NCBI GenBank assembly: GCA_907163375.1
Contig: CAJQUW010008657.1
Coordinates: forward strand, 62,001 to 126,000
Direction of reading: 5' to 3'
Source of the DNA: Prostheceraeus crozeri
Taxonomy: Eukaryota; Platyhelminthes; Polycladida; Euryleptidae
Length of the DNA stretch: 64,000 bases
Below the pieces are notes generated by a model that ran no database searches, had not been told where the DNA came from, and was given only the letters and a program-made list of their open reading frames with translations. The position numbers were made by a program, and so were the translations under genes. Below, one piece after another: positions 35,843-48,367 of this stretch. Numbering within the stretch: position 1 is the first letter of the stretch; each line of letters starts with the position of its first letter.

Positions 35843-37286
35843 AACCTTGGAGTCAATTGTAAGATTCGCAGTTGTTCTTGGGATTTAGTCATGTTTTCTT
35901 CTATGCAATCAGCTCTTTTGCTTAGCCACAAAACGCTCTGTGTTCGACGCACGGTACATGATAGAGAATAGCGGAGGTAAAATAATTACAAATTATATTA
36001 TTGCTTTGCATTTTGCAGAACAGAAAAACAGCGAAAACGGTACGGCGGTTTACATCCCAATATTATGACCAGACTTTTAAGTGGGCTGGGCCTGATATTT
36101 TGCGACTAACACGGGCCGGTCCGGGCCTGAAATTCATGAATTCTACTTTACCAGCTTGTAACGATCCATTAAATAATGGTTGCTTCACTCAATACTGATG
36201 TCATTGACAGAATTAGTCGCGAGGGGTCAGAAAAGCATTTTTTCATTGAGCAGTGTAAATTCAAGTCTGAATTCTGACGAATCAAGACATTTACATCAAT
36301 TCAAACGTGCATGGTTATTAAAATTGAGATCGTGAAAGTAAATTGAGAAGCGAATTGAGAAATCGAAATTTTTTTGGAACAAATTGAGTTCGTGATAGTG
36401 TGAAAAATATTTCAATTTGACGAATGTTTTTGATGCTACATAATAAAGTAGACAGTTGAAGTTAACGTGTGTTCTCTAATTCTGCAGAATGACGCTTCCT
36501 TGACCTTGACCAGTCGCGTGAGACAATGGGAGACGAATATCTCCCTGTCAATCTCCGGCTTGCTGAAATTCGACTTTTTATCGCATAAAAATACAAAAAA
36601 CAAAATAAGAATTCACAAAAGAAGTTGCTGCTAACTAAATTGCGGATCATTTTTGCAAAGCTTTTGGCAACAATCTAGTTCGAAGTCTCAAATTTATAGA
36701 TAAAAAGTCAGATATTCATGAACTTAATCATGATGGCATCACAAATGCAGTATTAAAAAGGTCTATATGTAATTTATGACAAAAGCATCCAATACGTGCG
36801 GAGCAGCTCAAGATGAGCGGGCCGGGCCGTTACAAATCTGATTATGACAAAAAGTTCCATAATAAAGGCGTCCCACTAAGCCTCAAACTCTTCATCTGAT
36901 TTTATATCGTCATTGACATGTATGTCATGCCTTGAATGGGATAGATTCTTATCGGAAGAGATGGCGCAACACCTTTACTAAAAACTAAAAAGTAACTTAG
37001 CCTAAAAGGTGTATTTTGCTAATGGCGGTTTCTGTCTTGGCTGTTGCTATTCTGTTCGGTCGAGCAACGAGTCAAGGAAACCGCAAACACACGTGCCGGT
37101 TATTCCAAGAAACTAGTCCTGCGCTGTATTCAACCATGGTCTTCAACCAGCGTCGAAACCACCACGCCTTGTCGGTAATGAATAAATCGGTAATGTAATA
37201 AGAAGCATGCTAGATGGAATTTCAGCTCTTACTGACACTTTTTCCGTAGTGCAATAAACGCCGCACCTTAAAGTAGGCGATTATAA

Positions 37287-37306
37287 ATAAACGCCGCGGC
37301 GTTTAT
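37287..37306. repeat. 20-bp perfect palindrome
   Basis: ATAAACGCCG followed by its exact complement. A partial copy (AATAAACGCCGC) lies 35 bp upstream. GC-rich core in AT-rich DNA, 74 bp from an alsin splice donor. Confidence 0.7.
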
Positions 37307-37379
37307 GAGCATAAATACGGTATATCTATCTATCAGTACACTATGTATCATCTACAATAGCAATTATATTCAGACTCAC

Positions 37380-37558
37380 ATATTGGGATCCACATCCTCA
37401 GTTTGATAGCGATAGACTGAGTGGCGTTGCATTGTGATAACATCGGTCAGAGGCTTCATTTCCACTTCTCCTTCGAATTTCAACTTCCCATATTCGACAT
37501 GGAAGCATTTACCGGTGAGTTTAACACAGCCGGATGCTGATTTGAAAATGCATTGGCC
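37380..37558 (-). CDS. ALS2: Alsin exon: end of MORN repeat 8 and following linker
   Basis: This 179-bp exon opens after CTCCACAG and closes at a GTGAGT donor, phase 0 in and phase 2 out. It reads GQCIFKSASGCVKLTGKCFH and then YGKLKFEGEVEMKP. This matches vertebrate alsin GKGTLTMPNGDYIEGYF and WGSGIKITGTYFKP. It finishes the eighth MORN repeat and begins the linker towards VPS9. The intron to the preceding exon is only 78 bp. The residues after MKP (LTDVITMQRHSVYRY) are not conserved. Confidence 0.92.
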
Positions 37559-37636
37559 CTGTGGAGATTTTGACATAGTTTAGAAAACGGTTCATTTAAT
37601 ATTATGGAAAAGCAAGTACTCCTAGCTTTCGCTTAC

Positions 37637-37708
37637 CTCTCCATTCGGCTTGCCATTGATAATCCGGCCACTAAACACGTAATCTGGATCAACGATGCGT
37701 CCTTGTCC
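37637..37708 (-). CDS. ALS2: Alsin exon: MORN repeats 7-8 junction
   Basis: A 72-bp exon of exactly 24 codons, phase 0 on both sides, with an acceptor after TCTTTTGCAG and a GTAAGC donor. It reads GQGRIVDPDYVFSGRI then INGKPNGE, matching vertebrate alsin [20 protein letters not shown] with the G.G and Y/F.G spacing of MORN repeats. It is too short to stand out alone; the case rests on its phase, splice sites and position between matching exons. Confidence 0.92.
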
Positions 37709-38734
37709 CTGCAAAAGACATCAGAACAATTTGGGGAAGGAGAGGAGAGAAGCAGCAAAGTAAGGTTATGCTTTATGTATTTTTTGTATATATTGTGTTT
37801 TATGTATAGTCCGCAGCACGGAGCGCAGAGCGCTATTGGGTCAGCCAAACAGGAGGTCGGAGCGCGGAGTGCAAAAGTGGTTGCCGGAGCGCGCCCATTT
37901 CTACCTCGTGACTATAATCAACAACGAAATAATGAAAGTGAAGAATTCCGTTACAGATTTTCTAAAAATGATGCTACTTGTGACTCTGTTACTGAAAATG
38001 TGGTTCCTTAAGTGACGGACAGTGTCCAAATCTGGCCACCCCTCCCGGAAGTAGTCTTCCTCGTGTTATATGCCTGTGCATTTATATTCTCAAGTACATT
38101 GAATATTCAACTGTATTGCAAATAAATTGAAGTATAATCTAATCTGACCAGCGAAAGAACGTAGCGCTGAAAATTACCACTTAAAATCACATGGAATACT
38201 TGTCTTATTATATTATTGTTGATTGGTCGTCAATTCAGGCGGCCGTGAACGAGCCGAATCTAAACAATACCTGAATTCGCTAAGTTTCCTAGAATCCATT
38301 GATAAACGGGTTAATTATCCTTCACTATTTTGTCTCCTAAAAGTCACTTTTGTTGACTTTTGCTGAATGAATACAACTCAAACCAGTGACTTCGCTTCGT
38401 GAACTGACAATCATGGAGTTATGTGCGTTCGCATGATAAAAATCAAGAAAACTTTCCTTCATCAGAATTTCATTGAATTAGATTGATGTTATATTCCTCA
38501 CCTAACATCGGTGTTGTTTGACTTTAGTTTTCCGACCATTTACACCGTGTCACACACCCATGAACTAATCAACTCACAAAGCTTTCAAATCTGCCGAACC
38601 AAACAAGTAACAAAATGTGATGGAATCTGCATGAACTATGTGTTCTCATTCCATCGGATTTCTATGTTGAAAGATCACTCAACTGCGAAGTGATATTTTA
38701 ATTGAAGGCTTCGCCTTGAGATCATGACTCTTGG

Positions 38735-38931
38735 AATGAATGAATCGTTTAACGTCACTACTCCCCCTACTGGGAGCTTGGACGGTGCTGACACAGTCAG
38801 ACCTTGATCTGAAACGTTGCAATCTTTTAATCCGGATGCCCTTCCTGATGACTTCCAATGACACTTTCGGGGCTCGACCTCTGGACCAGAAGATCGATGC
38901 GCCAAGCACTTAACCACTGTGCCACAGAGAC
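38735..38931 (-). mobile_element. tRNA-derived SINE, copy 3 (complete)
   Basis: On the minus strand: CTCTGTGGCACAGTGGTTAA head, B-box-like GGTCGAGCCCC, body with CAGGAAGGGCATCCGG, and a 3' end in ATTCATTCATTCC. It is the best preserved of the four copies and shows the likely 3' tail. Confidence 0.85.
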
Positions 38932-39208
38932 CACATGGCATCAATTAGACATAACAGTAAAAAGGTAAGCGACACGCATGCAACATTCTAGTTCAGTGGT
39001 TCTGTGGTAAATAACAATTTGACTAAAAAATTTGCAATTAACCTTCCCTTTGAAAAAAAGCATGAAAATTTCCGCAGATCACCAGAAAGTATGAAAGTAT
39101 GACAGCTGCGACCCCTGTATGATATTGCTGTGGTCATCTGGTATTCCGTGAGTTGAAACAAACTGATGCGAATCCATTAAACAACAGACGTTTTTCTACA
39201 AAACACAT

Positions 39209-39275
39209 CAACCTCGAACCTTTAACCTTCTGCATCTCCTCGGTGGTCTCTTGACCATCTAAGCTATCATATCAC
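39209..39275 (-). other. Possible tRNA-like relic
   Basis: The minus strand has an A-box-like TAGCTTAGATGG and, about 40 nt on, a B-box-like AGGTTCGAGGTT. No complete cloverleaf could be drawn, so this is a tRNA-derived relic at most. Confidence 0.3.
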
Positions 39276-39909
39276 GAATTTAACGTCGCTTCTCAATATC
39301 GCAACGATTCCTCGCTTCAAAGAATGCAGCTGTGCCCTCTATTCACAGTATGTCCTCTTACCTTCATTACCTTTCGGTATCCCTGATTAATAATTAGTTG
39401 TCTACGTCGCCATTTATGTAGAAATTTATGAAATTATTTTTTCATCGAAATCTGTTGCTTCGAAGATTACAGTTGCTATTCAGACTGGAACATCATATTG
39501 CAAATGCAGTCACCTATGCACCTAAAGTATAATAGTACATCGTCCGCATATTTGCAATTCCTGCCGAGAACTATCATTTAAAGCTAACTAGTGTATGTGT
39601 CTCATTATCAAATAAAAACAATATGAGCTGCCAAACAACAAAATTCGGCAAAAAGAAATTTCACAAATCTGGGCATAATCATGGAATTTCCGTATGTACA
39701 CCAATCTGCAGGGATGGAATATCCTCTTTTACAGAGATATCAAAAAGGTGTGATTTTGTTTCATATCTGATTCAAAACTAACAACTCATGTTTTCCTACA
39801 GTTTATGATTATATTTACACATCAAACAGACGCTGTATTTTACTCTTGTGAAGCTTTATAACATAACAATAATTATGTACATAATACTGAGAAATGTATG
39901 GTAAGTCAC

Positions 39910-41392
39910 AAATGCTAATTCGATAATGAATACTGCAAGGCCAATGTTTACTTGTGCAAACTGATGTCAACAGATATAAAAGAATAAATAATAAATGAAT
40001 AAATAATTTGAACATCTAGAAAATGCCTGGGCCTATAAGATAGTGGAAAGGAATATACGGTCCTTATGAACACACAGAGACGGGTTCCTCCATTTGATGG
40101 CGACGCCTTCCGCTATGAAGAGCTCGTAACTCGAGCGACACTTCTTCACAGCTTTGAAGTCTGTGGGAGATACACTGGTCCGGTAAGAGCACTGTTGCAG
40201 ATGCTTGGTGATGCCGACGCAGGATCCTTAGTGGACCGGGGTCTCGTCGAACCCTTCTCCAGCCACTTTGGCAAATGCTCCTTGACACAAGGTGCCTTGT
40301 GCACTTCCCCACATAGGTCGCTCCGCAACCACAGCGATAATTGTACACAATATTGTTCTGATAGGGCAGTGGGACGGCATCCTTGGGAGCATTTGAGCAC
40401 AGATGAGTCGTCTTGTAGACCACGCACAGCTGGACTTGGAAGTAGCATTGTTCCACCTTCCTGACGATGGCACGCGAAACCTCGGTAGACTGGTGTCCAT
40501 AGTAAGGAAGTCGAAGGAACAACCGCTTCTTCTCCACCGTAGGAACCTTGTCCGTCACCGCAGAATGCCTCCTGATGAACCAAAGAGGATATCCGTTCTT
40601 GATGAGGATATTCTCCAGCGATGATTCCTCTTCAGCCAAAAACTGCGGCGAGCAGATTCTCCGAACACGATGGAACAGGGTTCGTATGAGGTTCACTTTA
40701 TACCTCTTGGGGCAGAAGGACGCGAAGTTCACATAAAGTCCTGTGAAGCTGGCCTTCCGATACACCCTCGTCAGCAACCGACCGCCGGACTGCACTACTT
40801 GAACGTCAAGGAATGTGTTTCCATCGTCCTTTGTATAGGCCAGACTGGGGTGCATGGCATTCAGCTTCCGGAAAATGGCTTCGGATTCATCGGCGTTGTT
40901 TGAGATGATAAAGACGTCATCGACGTATCTCACGTAAAGCTTGGGCTTGGTAGCATGAAGCACATGTTGCTCATGAAATCCCACGAAGATGTCCGCAAAC
41001 GATCACGATAGAGGGCTGCCCATAGCCAAACCATCTTTCTGTAAATAAGCTTCGCCATTGAATGCAAACTTGACGTCACAGGATATCATCACCAGTAACT
41101 CTCGCAGGCTCTCTTCGCTGAGGTAATTCCGACCGATCTTCGGCGGGCTCTTGGTCGATCGATACAAAGCATCACATATAATGTCCAACGTTTCGCGCAC
41201 GGGGATGTTAGTGAAGAGGCTTTTGATATCAGTTGTCAGGCGTACATGATCTTCTGACACAGTCACTCCAGCCAGCTTCCCACAGAAGGTAAATGAGTCT
41301 TATTCATTTATTATTTATTCTTTTATATCTGTTAACATCAGTTTGCACAAGTAAACATTGGCCTTGCAGTATTCATTATCGAATTAGCATTT
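39910..41392 (-). mobile_element. Penelope-like element with RT and GIY-YIG, flanked by inverted 93-bp repeats
   Basis: The minus strand encodes a Penelope RT: KSLFTNIPV and KDGLAMGSPLS at 41003-41266, then YVRYVDDVFIIS with the catalytic DD, and the start of a GIY-YIG nuclease (GATYVGKCTRH) at 40064-40984. The coding stretch is broken in more than one place. The same 93-bp sequence lies at both ends in opposite orientation (39910-40002 and 41300-41392) and is nearly identical, as expected for Penelope terminal repeats, which can be inverted. The element is 5'-truncated and lies in the same orientation as alsin. Confidence 0.88.
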
Positions 41393-41789
41393 ATAACAAT
41401 AATTGAAGTTTAGACTCGTGTACTCCACTTCACGTTTTCAACATATTTGATGAAAGCTGCATGAGTATACACTTCCTTGATAGTGTTTTTCGTAAGCATT
41501 ATATCCTACAGGCAAAATGGAAGAAAACGAAATGAAACCAATTTAAATAGCTTTTTTACACCCCTGCTACTGCTGCGATGATGAAAAAAATTTAATAAAC
41601 TTTGTTCTTTTCGGAAACACAATGAACAAATTGAAATGAACTCCTGAATAATTAAACGAAAGAAATAGAAAGGTAAATTCAATGTTTTCATTTAAGCGTG
41701 TATGACTATTACCTCTGACAATTGGCAACATCCGTGAAAATACGCTCCTAGTTTTCAGGTAGCTTGTCTGTCATACTCATTCACTCACT

Positions 41790-42250
41790 CATCCTTTTTT
41801 GCGTCCTTTTCTTCCAGAAGATGCTGGGTTAGACGTTTGCTGCTTGAGTATGGACTTCCATTTCGGTCGATCACGGGCGTCCGCTTCCTGGCCTCCAACA
41901 CGCTTGAGGTCATCTTTCACCCCTTGTTCCCAGGTCTTCTTTTGTCTTCCTACTCCTCTTTTAACATCTACTTGCATACACATAATTTTTCTGATCCACA
42001 ACTGTCTCATCCCTTCTTACCACGTGGCCAAACCGACGAAGTCTTTGCCTTCTCGTGACGTCTGTGATGTTCTCAAGACCCATTGCTTTTCTGAAGCTGT
42101 CATTCGATTTCCTGTCCGATAGTCTGACACCACACATCTACCTTGGCATCCACAGCTCCACGTGCTCAAGTATCTTCTCATGGGATGAAAGCAACAGCTA
42201 TGACTCGCAACCTTAAAGCATGGCTTGTCGCACACAGACTCCATATACGC
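41790..42250 (-). mobile_element. LINE 3' tail fragment
   Basis: Minus-strand frames show RRQRLRRFGHVVRRDE, then GVGRQKKTWEQGVKDDLKR and ARDRPKWKSIL, the conserved C-terminal tail of animal LINE proteins. The frame changes between the first and second block. 5'-truncated relic. Confidence 0.75.
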
Positions 42251-43389
42251 GACCCTTGGTTCTCAAAGATGACCCTTTGGACGTCAAGAAGGATTGCAGT
42301 TCATGGAATTTACACCATCCACATCTTATTCTTGACACTACTGCCGACTCAACACTTCCAGAACTATCGAGAACAGCTTGTCTGTCATAATTTGAATATT
42401 TAGAAATCCAACCATTTTAACATGATGAAGCAAAAAGGTATACAGGTGCGAAGTTTCATCGGATGATCGGGTCGTCATCATTATACAACTGCTGCACAGA
42501 CTGCACCCGATACTGAATACAAATTATCAACGATGTGCTGTTTAACATTAATTCTATTACTTGACAATGTGGTGCAAAAAGTGGAAGCTTTAGGTACGCG
42601 AAATAGGCTATAAATGATCTACAATTTGATGAGATTTTCAGAAAACTTTAATCAATTTTATAGATTTATTCGAATTTGGGTTGCAGTAATGCAAATTCTC
42701 TGATACCTCTTTCTTCGTGGCTAATAATAGAATAAGATAAGGGATGCGTGTAACTGTTATGTACTTATGATTCCAATGATTCTGGTTTACAATTCAAATA
42801 GGCCTTCATGGTGCTACGTAAGAACCAGATTACAGAATTCGTAGTTTGTTTATCTTAGGATGATCTACACGACAGCATGAATTGAAGACAAGTACCGGCA
42901 CAGACATTAATATCAGACCAGCGTTGGGTTTATCAGTCGTTTTTAAGAGGTGCCGTTCCATTCATTGGTGGAGGCCAGAGCTATGTGGAAACAGAATTCA
43001 GAAAAACGGATGCATGATTTTGTGGGAGTTGTTCTTTTTCTCATAATTAATTTATTCTATCAATTAAAATACCTGCTATAGAAAATAATCTATGAAAATG
43101 ACTCTGTTGCATCCTGAAATGTGCTCATACAATTGATAAATTATCAATACATTGTAATTACATTAAATATTGCAGAGTGCCAGTTCGCCTGGGCATTGAC
43201 TAAAAAGATGATATCAGACTTGAACATTTTAAGCACTGAATTTCTTAGCAGCCGTTTGCGCTGCAGTTCATCCAACAAGAAGTCGTCAGTGTAGCTCGAA
43301 GCGACCTAAGCAAGCTTGATATCCCAAAAAAATAAATGAACCATGTTTATACTCGGAAGCACACTAGGCACTGAGCCATTCTTCCATGC

Positions 43390-43550
43390 GGGCGAGTTGT
43401 TATTCCCTCTCTCTTTCCTTTTGTGCTTAGTGTATAGCAAGAATGCAGAGTGTACCTGCTTTGAAAGTGTTGGGTATGACCCGACCACGGTTTGAACCAA
43501 GGTCTCCCGAACGCAGAGCGAACACTCTACCACAAGGCCACAGTCTACCC
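43390..43550 (-). mobile_element. tRNA-derived SINE of a second family
   Basis: The minus strand starts with GGCCTTGTGGTAGAGTG (A box) and has GGTTCAAACC (B box), followed by GGTCGGGTCATACCCAA and an AGTGTAC stretch. The sequence differs from the other SINE family in this window. On both sides lie related direct repeats of about 30 bp (GAGTGCCAGTTCGCCTGGGC near 43177 and GAGTGACAATTCGCTTGGGC near 43590), an unusual arrangement for a simple SINE insertion. Confidence 0.65.
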
Positions 43551-44351
43551 TGGCTTTGCCGTGCGACTGGTCACCTCAAAAGATTGTAGAGTGACAATTC
43601 GCTTGGGCATAGAAAATACAGTAGCATTTGGGCCCCTGAATGTTTCTTAGCTTAATATTTCATTACAATAATGCACAAGTCCGAAAAAAAGGTGCATTTG
43701 CACATTAACGGGGACAGTGACTGCAAATGAGGCAAGATTAATGTAAATTGGGGTTGCGCAAAGCGCGGGGGTGTTACTGCACTCTAGCTAAGCTGTGGCA
43801 GGTGATTGCAAAACTTTCATTTTGCACATCCATTTTGGAAAAAGCAACTGTGAAATTTAATACTGCAATACCTTAGTTAGGGAAAAGTCGTATTTCATGG
43901 TTTTGACAATCAAGGTCCAACTTGTTGGCAAACATAGTTGGCGCTTACTGTATGGGAAGTTCGTCAAGTTGAATATTCTCATCCAACATGGTCTGATTCT
44001 CGTTTATGATTGGCTCTTGGCGGGTCTCGTGAGACAGCTATCATTCATATCAATCAACATTCCTACGTCAAGCACGGGACTCCCTTATGTGACGGAAAAG
44101 CAGTGTATAGTTAACCTGATTGACTTTTGTGACCTTTTTGATGAGTGTTTTGTGAGCTGTGACAACAGACCGATAATTCATCTAAAAGTAGCATCAAGGA
44201 AATCCGAAGTTTGTCCAACTTGCTGGACCGTGTAGAAGCTTTTTATCCCTCCCAACATGTCAATCCAGCAAGGAAGGACGAGCATGTTGGCCAACAAGTT
44301 GGACCGTGTAAAACCGCCTTTACAGTCGTTTGGTATCACATCTTTACTAAC

Positions 44352-44593
44352 CCTCATTTCCCCATCAACGAAAGGTCCTTCCATGTACTTGTTTGTCAAT
44401 GTAACCATGCTGCCACGACCGTGTTTGAGACCTGCTCTCCATTCACCGAAGTAGCGATATTGAGGATAGGCGGAATAATCTTCTTCCACCCCGTATCCAT
44501 CTTGTTTATCGGCATGCCATTCACCGATGTAAATATAATCACCGTCTCCTCGTAAAACACCATGTCCCTGTCGCACACCACGAGTAAACCAAC
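44352..44593 (-). CDS. ALS2: Alsin exon: MORN repeats 4-7
   Basis: This 242-bp exon opens after a CTCACAG acceptor in phase 1 and ends at a GTTAGT donor in phase 0. It carries tandem MORN units: GVRQGHGVLRGDG, YIGEWHADKQDGYGV, YFGEWRAGLKHGRGSMVTL and YMEGPFVDGEMR. They match vertebrate alsin NMRHGHGLL, FIGQWVMDKKAGYGVF and KYMGMWQDDVCQGNGVVV. MORN repeats (Y.G.W..G..HG.G) bind lipids and shape the protein, and the region is needed with VPS9 for Rab5 activation. The open frame runs past the donor into the intron but without similarity. Confidence 0.96.
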
Positions 44594-44884
44594 CTGTGAG
44601 AGAGAAAACAAAGCCATACGGTGAATTTATTGCATTTACGATGGTTTCAGATGCCTGGTGAACATCGGTCCTAGAAGTTGCAATACTAGGACGGGACTAC
44701 TGACACTTTCTTCCTAAATTCGCGCTCAAAGGGCGTAATAGCATGGATTTGTAGATCTTGAAACGCTGAATACAAAAATCAAATTCTTAAGTGCCACAGA
44801 CAGTCGCTTTCGGTTATAGGTAAGGTTAAAGGATTCCCATTGGAATGGAATTGAATAATAATTTGACGATATTAAATACTGTGC

Positions 44885-45180
44885 GAACCAGATGAAGCCA
44901 TTTCATGTTTTTTGGATCTCCAAAAGGCTTTTGACAGTGTTCCACGAAGAGTCATCGTCACGGATGCCGGACTGAAAGTGGCCAAAGAGAATATTGACGA
45001 CGGAAAGGAAGAACAGAGCATCAGAGGTGGGAGCTTCAGCTCCCGCATCTGAACCCTCAATTGTCGCAAGACTGCCCAGAATAGAGATGGCGCATCCATC
45101 CAAACAACAACCGACAAAACTCCAAATTCCAACCCTAAGGAGCAAGAGAAAGTCAAAGGTTCCATTCATTTATGCAGGAT
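44885..45180 (+). mobile_element. LINE reverse transcriptase fragment
   Basis: One plus frame reads FLDLQKAFDSVPRRVI, the first catalytic-aspartate block of non-LTR reverse transcriptases (F.DL.KAFD.V). What follows does not align with the rest of an RT, so only a small scrap remains. Confidence 0.55.
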
Positions 45181-46020
45181 ATCCCTAAATTTAACTATTT
45201 CTGACAGAGAATGAGCACATTCGTGTAACGACAGAAAAACTTGAGGACTTCGGAGTACTTTGAGGTGAGAACCAAAGCAATTAATTTACTTCAAAGCTTG
45301 TACAATATCAACATTGAGTTGCTGAGAATCATTCGAGTTCATTCTCTCGAGAAGCCACGTGCACTTTCTCTACCAGATAAAATCTGAGAGTGAAGAATAT
45401 CGATTTGTTTTGCTCAGATATCAAGTATACAAATGGAACATTACAAAAGGTCAATGTCATTAATTTGATGATGAACATTTACAGAAACTTCCCGCTAATG
45501 AATTCTCAGAACTGATAAATAGTTTGATTCACAACTGAATGAAGTAATAATGCGTATTGAGTACTTGAGAATAAGTGAAAAATCCCGCCAGAGAATTGCA
45601 TCCATTACCACAAATAGGGCCATTTGAAGAGATGTAAAAATTAAGGATTATAGATCCGATACCTGATTCATCTTTCGTTAATGAAGATTTTATCAATTCA
45701 AGTTGCAAAAACAAACTATATTTTCCTATTGTCGTTAGCGCTATAATGTGCTAAGAATAAGATCAAATATCTGAACCAGTAACCGATAAAAGTTCATGCA
45801 GAGATGATTATAGCTCATACATCAATCACAAGAGGGTTTGAAATAATGTCAAGCTGCTACAAAGGAAGGATGAAATCAGGAGAAACAGCAAAGCATTGCT
45901 ATCTTAGTGAATATCATTTTCTGAATATAAATAGACTGATATACGTGTACAATCTGATGTGTATTTTTCATTGTATATATTCCATAGCGCTGACTGGCTC
46001 AACACCATCCCTTCAAAGCA

Positions 46021-46110
46021 GGGAGTCGGAGTCCTATCAAAATGATAGGACTACGACTCCGGGGGTTGATAGGACTACGGCTTTTGATAGGACTCCGACT
46101 CCGGGTGGCA
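46021..46110. repeat. GGAGTCGGAGTCC hairpin cluster, left
   Basis: GGAGTCGGAGTCCTATCA is followed by its near complement, then by two further GATAGGACT..CGACTCC units. A related cluster lies at 48731-48815, on the other side of the hAT-like element. Together they look like the ends of an older element, or two copies of a hairpin repeat. Confidence 0.6.
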
Positions 46111-46343
46111 AGTATATAAAGCCTAGTTTTTAAAAAAAAGCTGGCAACCTACATCATGGATCATTATAGGCTTACCTGAACCTATCTTTACCGATCATTG
46201 CTGTATCAACTATCAATCATTTTCGATGAAAGTTTATCAAATGTCGCTTTAAGTTGAATGCATGAGACTAGGCTCCTCCCATCTTGGTGATGTGTGCTTC
46301 ACACGGTTTTTCTCCAGTCTCTACCAAGCAAGTAAGTCCCTAA

Positions 46344-48367
46344 CAGTGCTCCGAGAGACATACCCTCCAAATTTTCAGGAATTCCCGAATGGCTGAAATT
46401 TTCGGGAATTATGTACTATCACATTAAAACGGCATAGAAACCGTTAATGGGATAGTATTCATTAATTGATCTATCAGTACATTAATTTACGAGAATGCAT
46501 CTGTAAGTATTTTGATCCCCGGGAACAGACTAGTTAAGACTACTACAGACTAGTTATATCCCTTACATTTCTTCAAATATTGTGCATAATAGTCTTCATA
46601 AAGCTTATCTTCATGTGTTTGGGTTTTAAAATGAATGGAAGCTTTGAGATACTGTAAGCAAATCTGAATACTTCAACAACTTAAAGCGTACAGCAACACA
46701 TAGAAAATATTAATTAATCGGCATACAATGAAGAAACGTCATATCTATGTTGCACATGTATTATCTATTTTCATCTAAGCACTGTACTACTGCCATTGCT
46801 CAGCAAGTACATGTACATATATTTTATTACAAAAAATACTCAGTTTATCCACATTCATTTATTTTCACGAAGGTCTGAAGTTATTTGGAAGATGACTCTT
46901 GGACAACAAATTGGTCCATCGAAGACACCATCTTTTTTTCTTTTTGTTTCAATATAGTCTTTTTCTTCTCTAATAGAAATTTCAATTTTTCTTAATAGAA
47001 TTTCAGTTTTGTTGTTGCCGTCGCAATAAACTCTGCAGTTTTCTCTTTTTCGGCAATAAGTTCTTGCAATTGCCGATCCGTTTCAAGGGCAGAACTTTCA
47101 ATATTCATGAGTGAGTCATTTGACTTCCGAAAATTGGAAAAATCTCCAATAATTTGTGACTCCATGTTTTTCCTTTTGACATCCTCGTTCGCTTTGGCTT
47201 CATCCCTTTTTCTCTTCCTGTAGTGCTGATGTGCAGCACAGCAGACACTCAGAAGGCTTTCATTGATTGGAAGTGGAATTTGTCCAACCATTAGCCAAAA
47301 GTATCGACTTACTGACGACCAGTGCCTGTATAGTGTCCGGCGAGAGGCAAGATCGCTTCTTTGTCACAACGTCAGACAGGACACTGAACTGCCTGGCCTA
47401 TATTAGTTTGAGACATTAAGAAGTCCTCATTCAATGGGGAAGAAAAAGGTCATGGTGAAATCTTCAGTCATTCATTAACGGTTTAAGATCCGCGTGAATA
47501 ATATAGAGATCGGAGATACAGACGGAAGACGTAGAAGATCGGAGATCTGGACGGAATCTCTGTAGGTTGACAACTGACACGGTGACACCTAATCAGTTCG
47601 TTAAATAATTATTCACACAATTAATATGCAAGCACAGATCATTCAACGAATCCATCAACACGCAACCACATGCAGGTCACGTCTTGGTCACGTAAAACTC
47701 TTTCTTTATATCACGAGGATATCGCAAGAAATGGCTGCTTGAAGGATCTCGTCGTAGATAGATAGTCGGATATGAAACAGAAAACAAAACTTTATACATG
47801 TACGTAGTACATTTTATACAGTATGATATGCCGAGATAAAACTATTAACAAGTTCGGGGAAAGCCAAGCATAATTAATGATGTTGGAATCATACTATATG
47901 TATTTAGGACGATAAAAGGAGCATAAAATGACGAATTGTGTCAGCACTGATAGCATAACTTTCACAAACTTTAAAGCGCATACTTGCTACTAGTTCGATA
48001 TTTACAAAATGCTACGGTAGCCTTCTTCGATTCACGAAACCATGGGATTGGGAAGTACATGTACATGTACGTCGTTGTTTAATAGAATTAACTATATTTT
48101 ACCGAAAAATTCATGGAATAAAGGAATGAGGATTGATAAAGGAGTCGAGAGGTTTGAAATTGATATTTTAGATAAATTTCTATCATACGCTCGAATGATT
48201 ACTCGGGAACGTTGATATTTATTGAATATGCTTAACTTCAAAAGGACCCAATGCCAAAAATCATATATGTAAGAGATACTGCATAATGGAAATTTTCAGG
48301 AATTTCGGGTCCATATTTTCAGGAATTCGGGAAAAATTCCCGAATTCGGGAATGAATCGGAGCACTG
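46344..48367. mobile_element. hAT-like element with 6-bp target duplication
   Basis: The ends are CAGTGCTCCGA on the left and the reverse complement of CAGTGCTCCGA on the right, with CCCTAA directly outside each (46338-46343, 48368-48373). Subterminal TTTTCAGGAATTC blocks occur near both ends. A minus-strand frame (46992-47291) encodes a charged coiled-coil piece (HYRKRKRDEAKANEDVKRK), like the C-terminal tail of some invertebrate hAT proteins. No catalytic or dimerisation block is left, so this is an internally deleted copy. Confidence 0.65.

Larger units (their letters stand above)
22049..37379. other. 15.3-kb alsin intron
   Basis: Between the listed elements, 23841-24924, 27986-28884, 30891-31669 and 35843-37286 show nothing I can name. 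Confidence 0.6.
37709..44351. other. 6.6-kb alsin intron
   Basis: Apart from the SINEs, the tRNA-like relic, the Penelope element and the LINE tail, the stretches 37709-38734, 39276-39909, 42251-43389 and 43551-44351 hold nothing recognisable. Confidence 0.6.

Noticed and set aside
37604-38011. 135-codon plus-strand frame
   Set aside because: It runs antisense across the 72-bp alsin exon and shows no family features.
40066-40464. 132-codon plus-strand frame
   Set aside because: Antisense shadow of the Penelope coding region.
44211-44555. 114-codon plus-strand frame
   Set aside because: Antisense to the alsin MORN exon.
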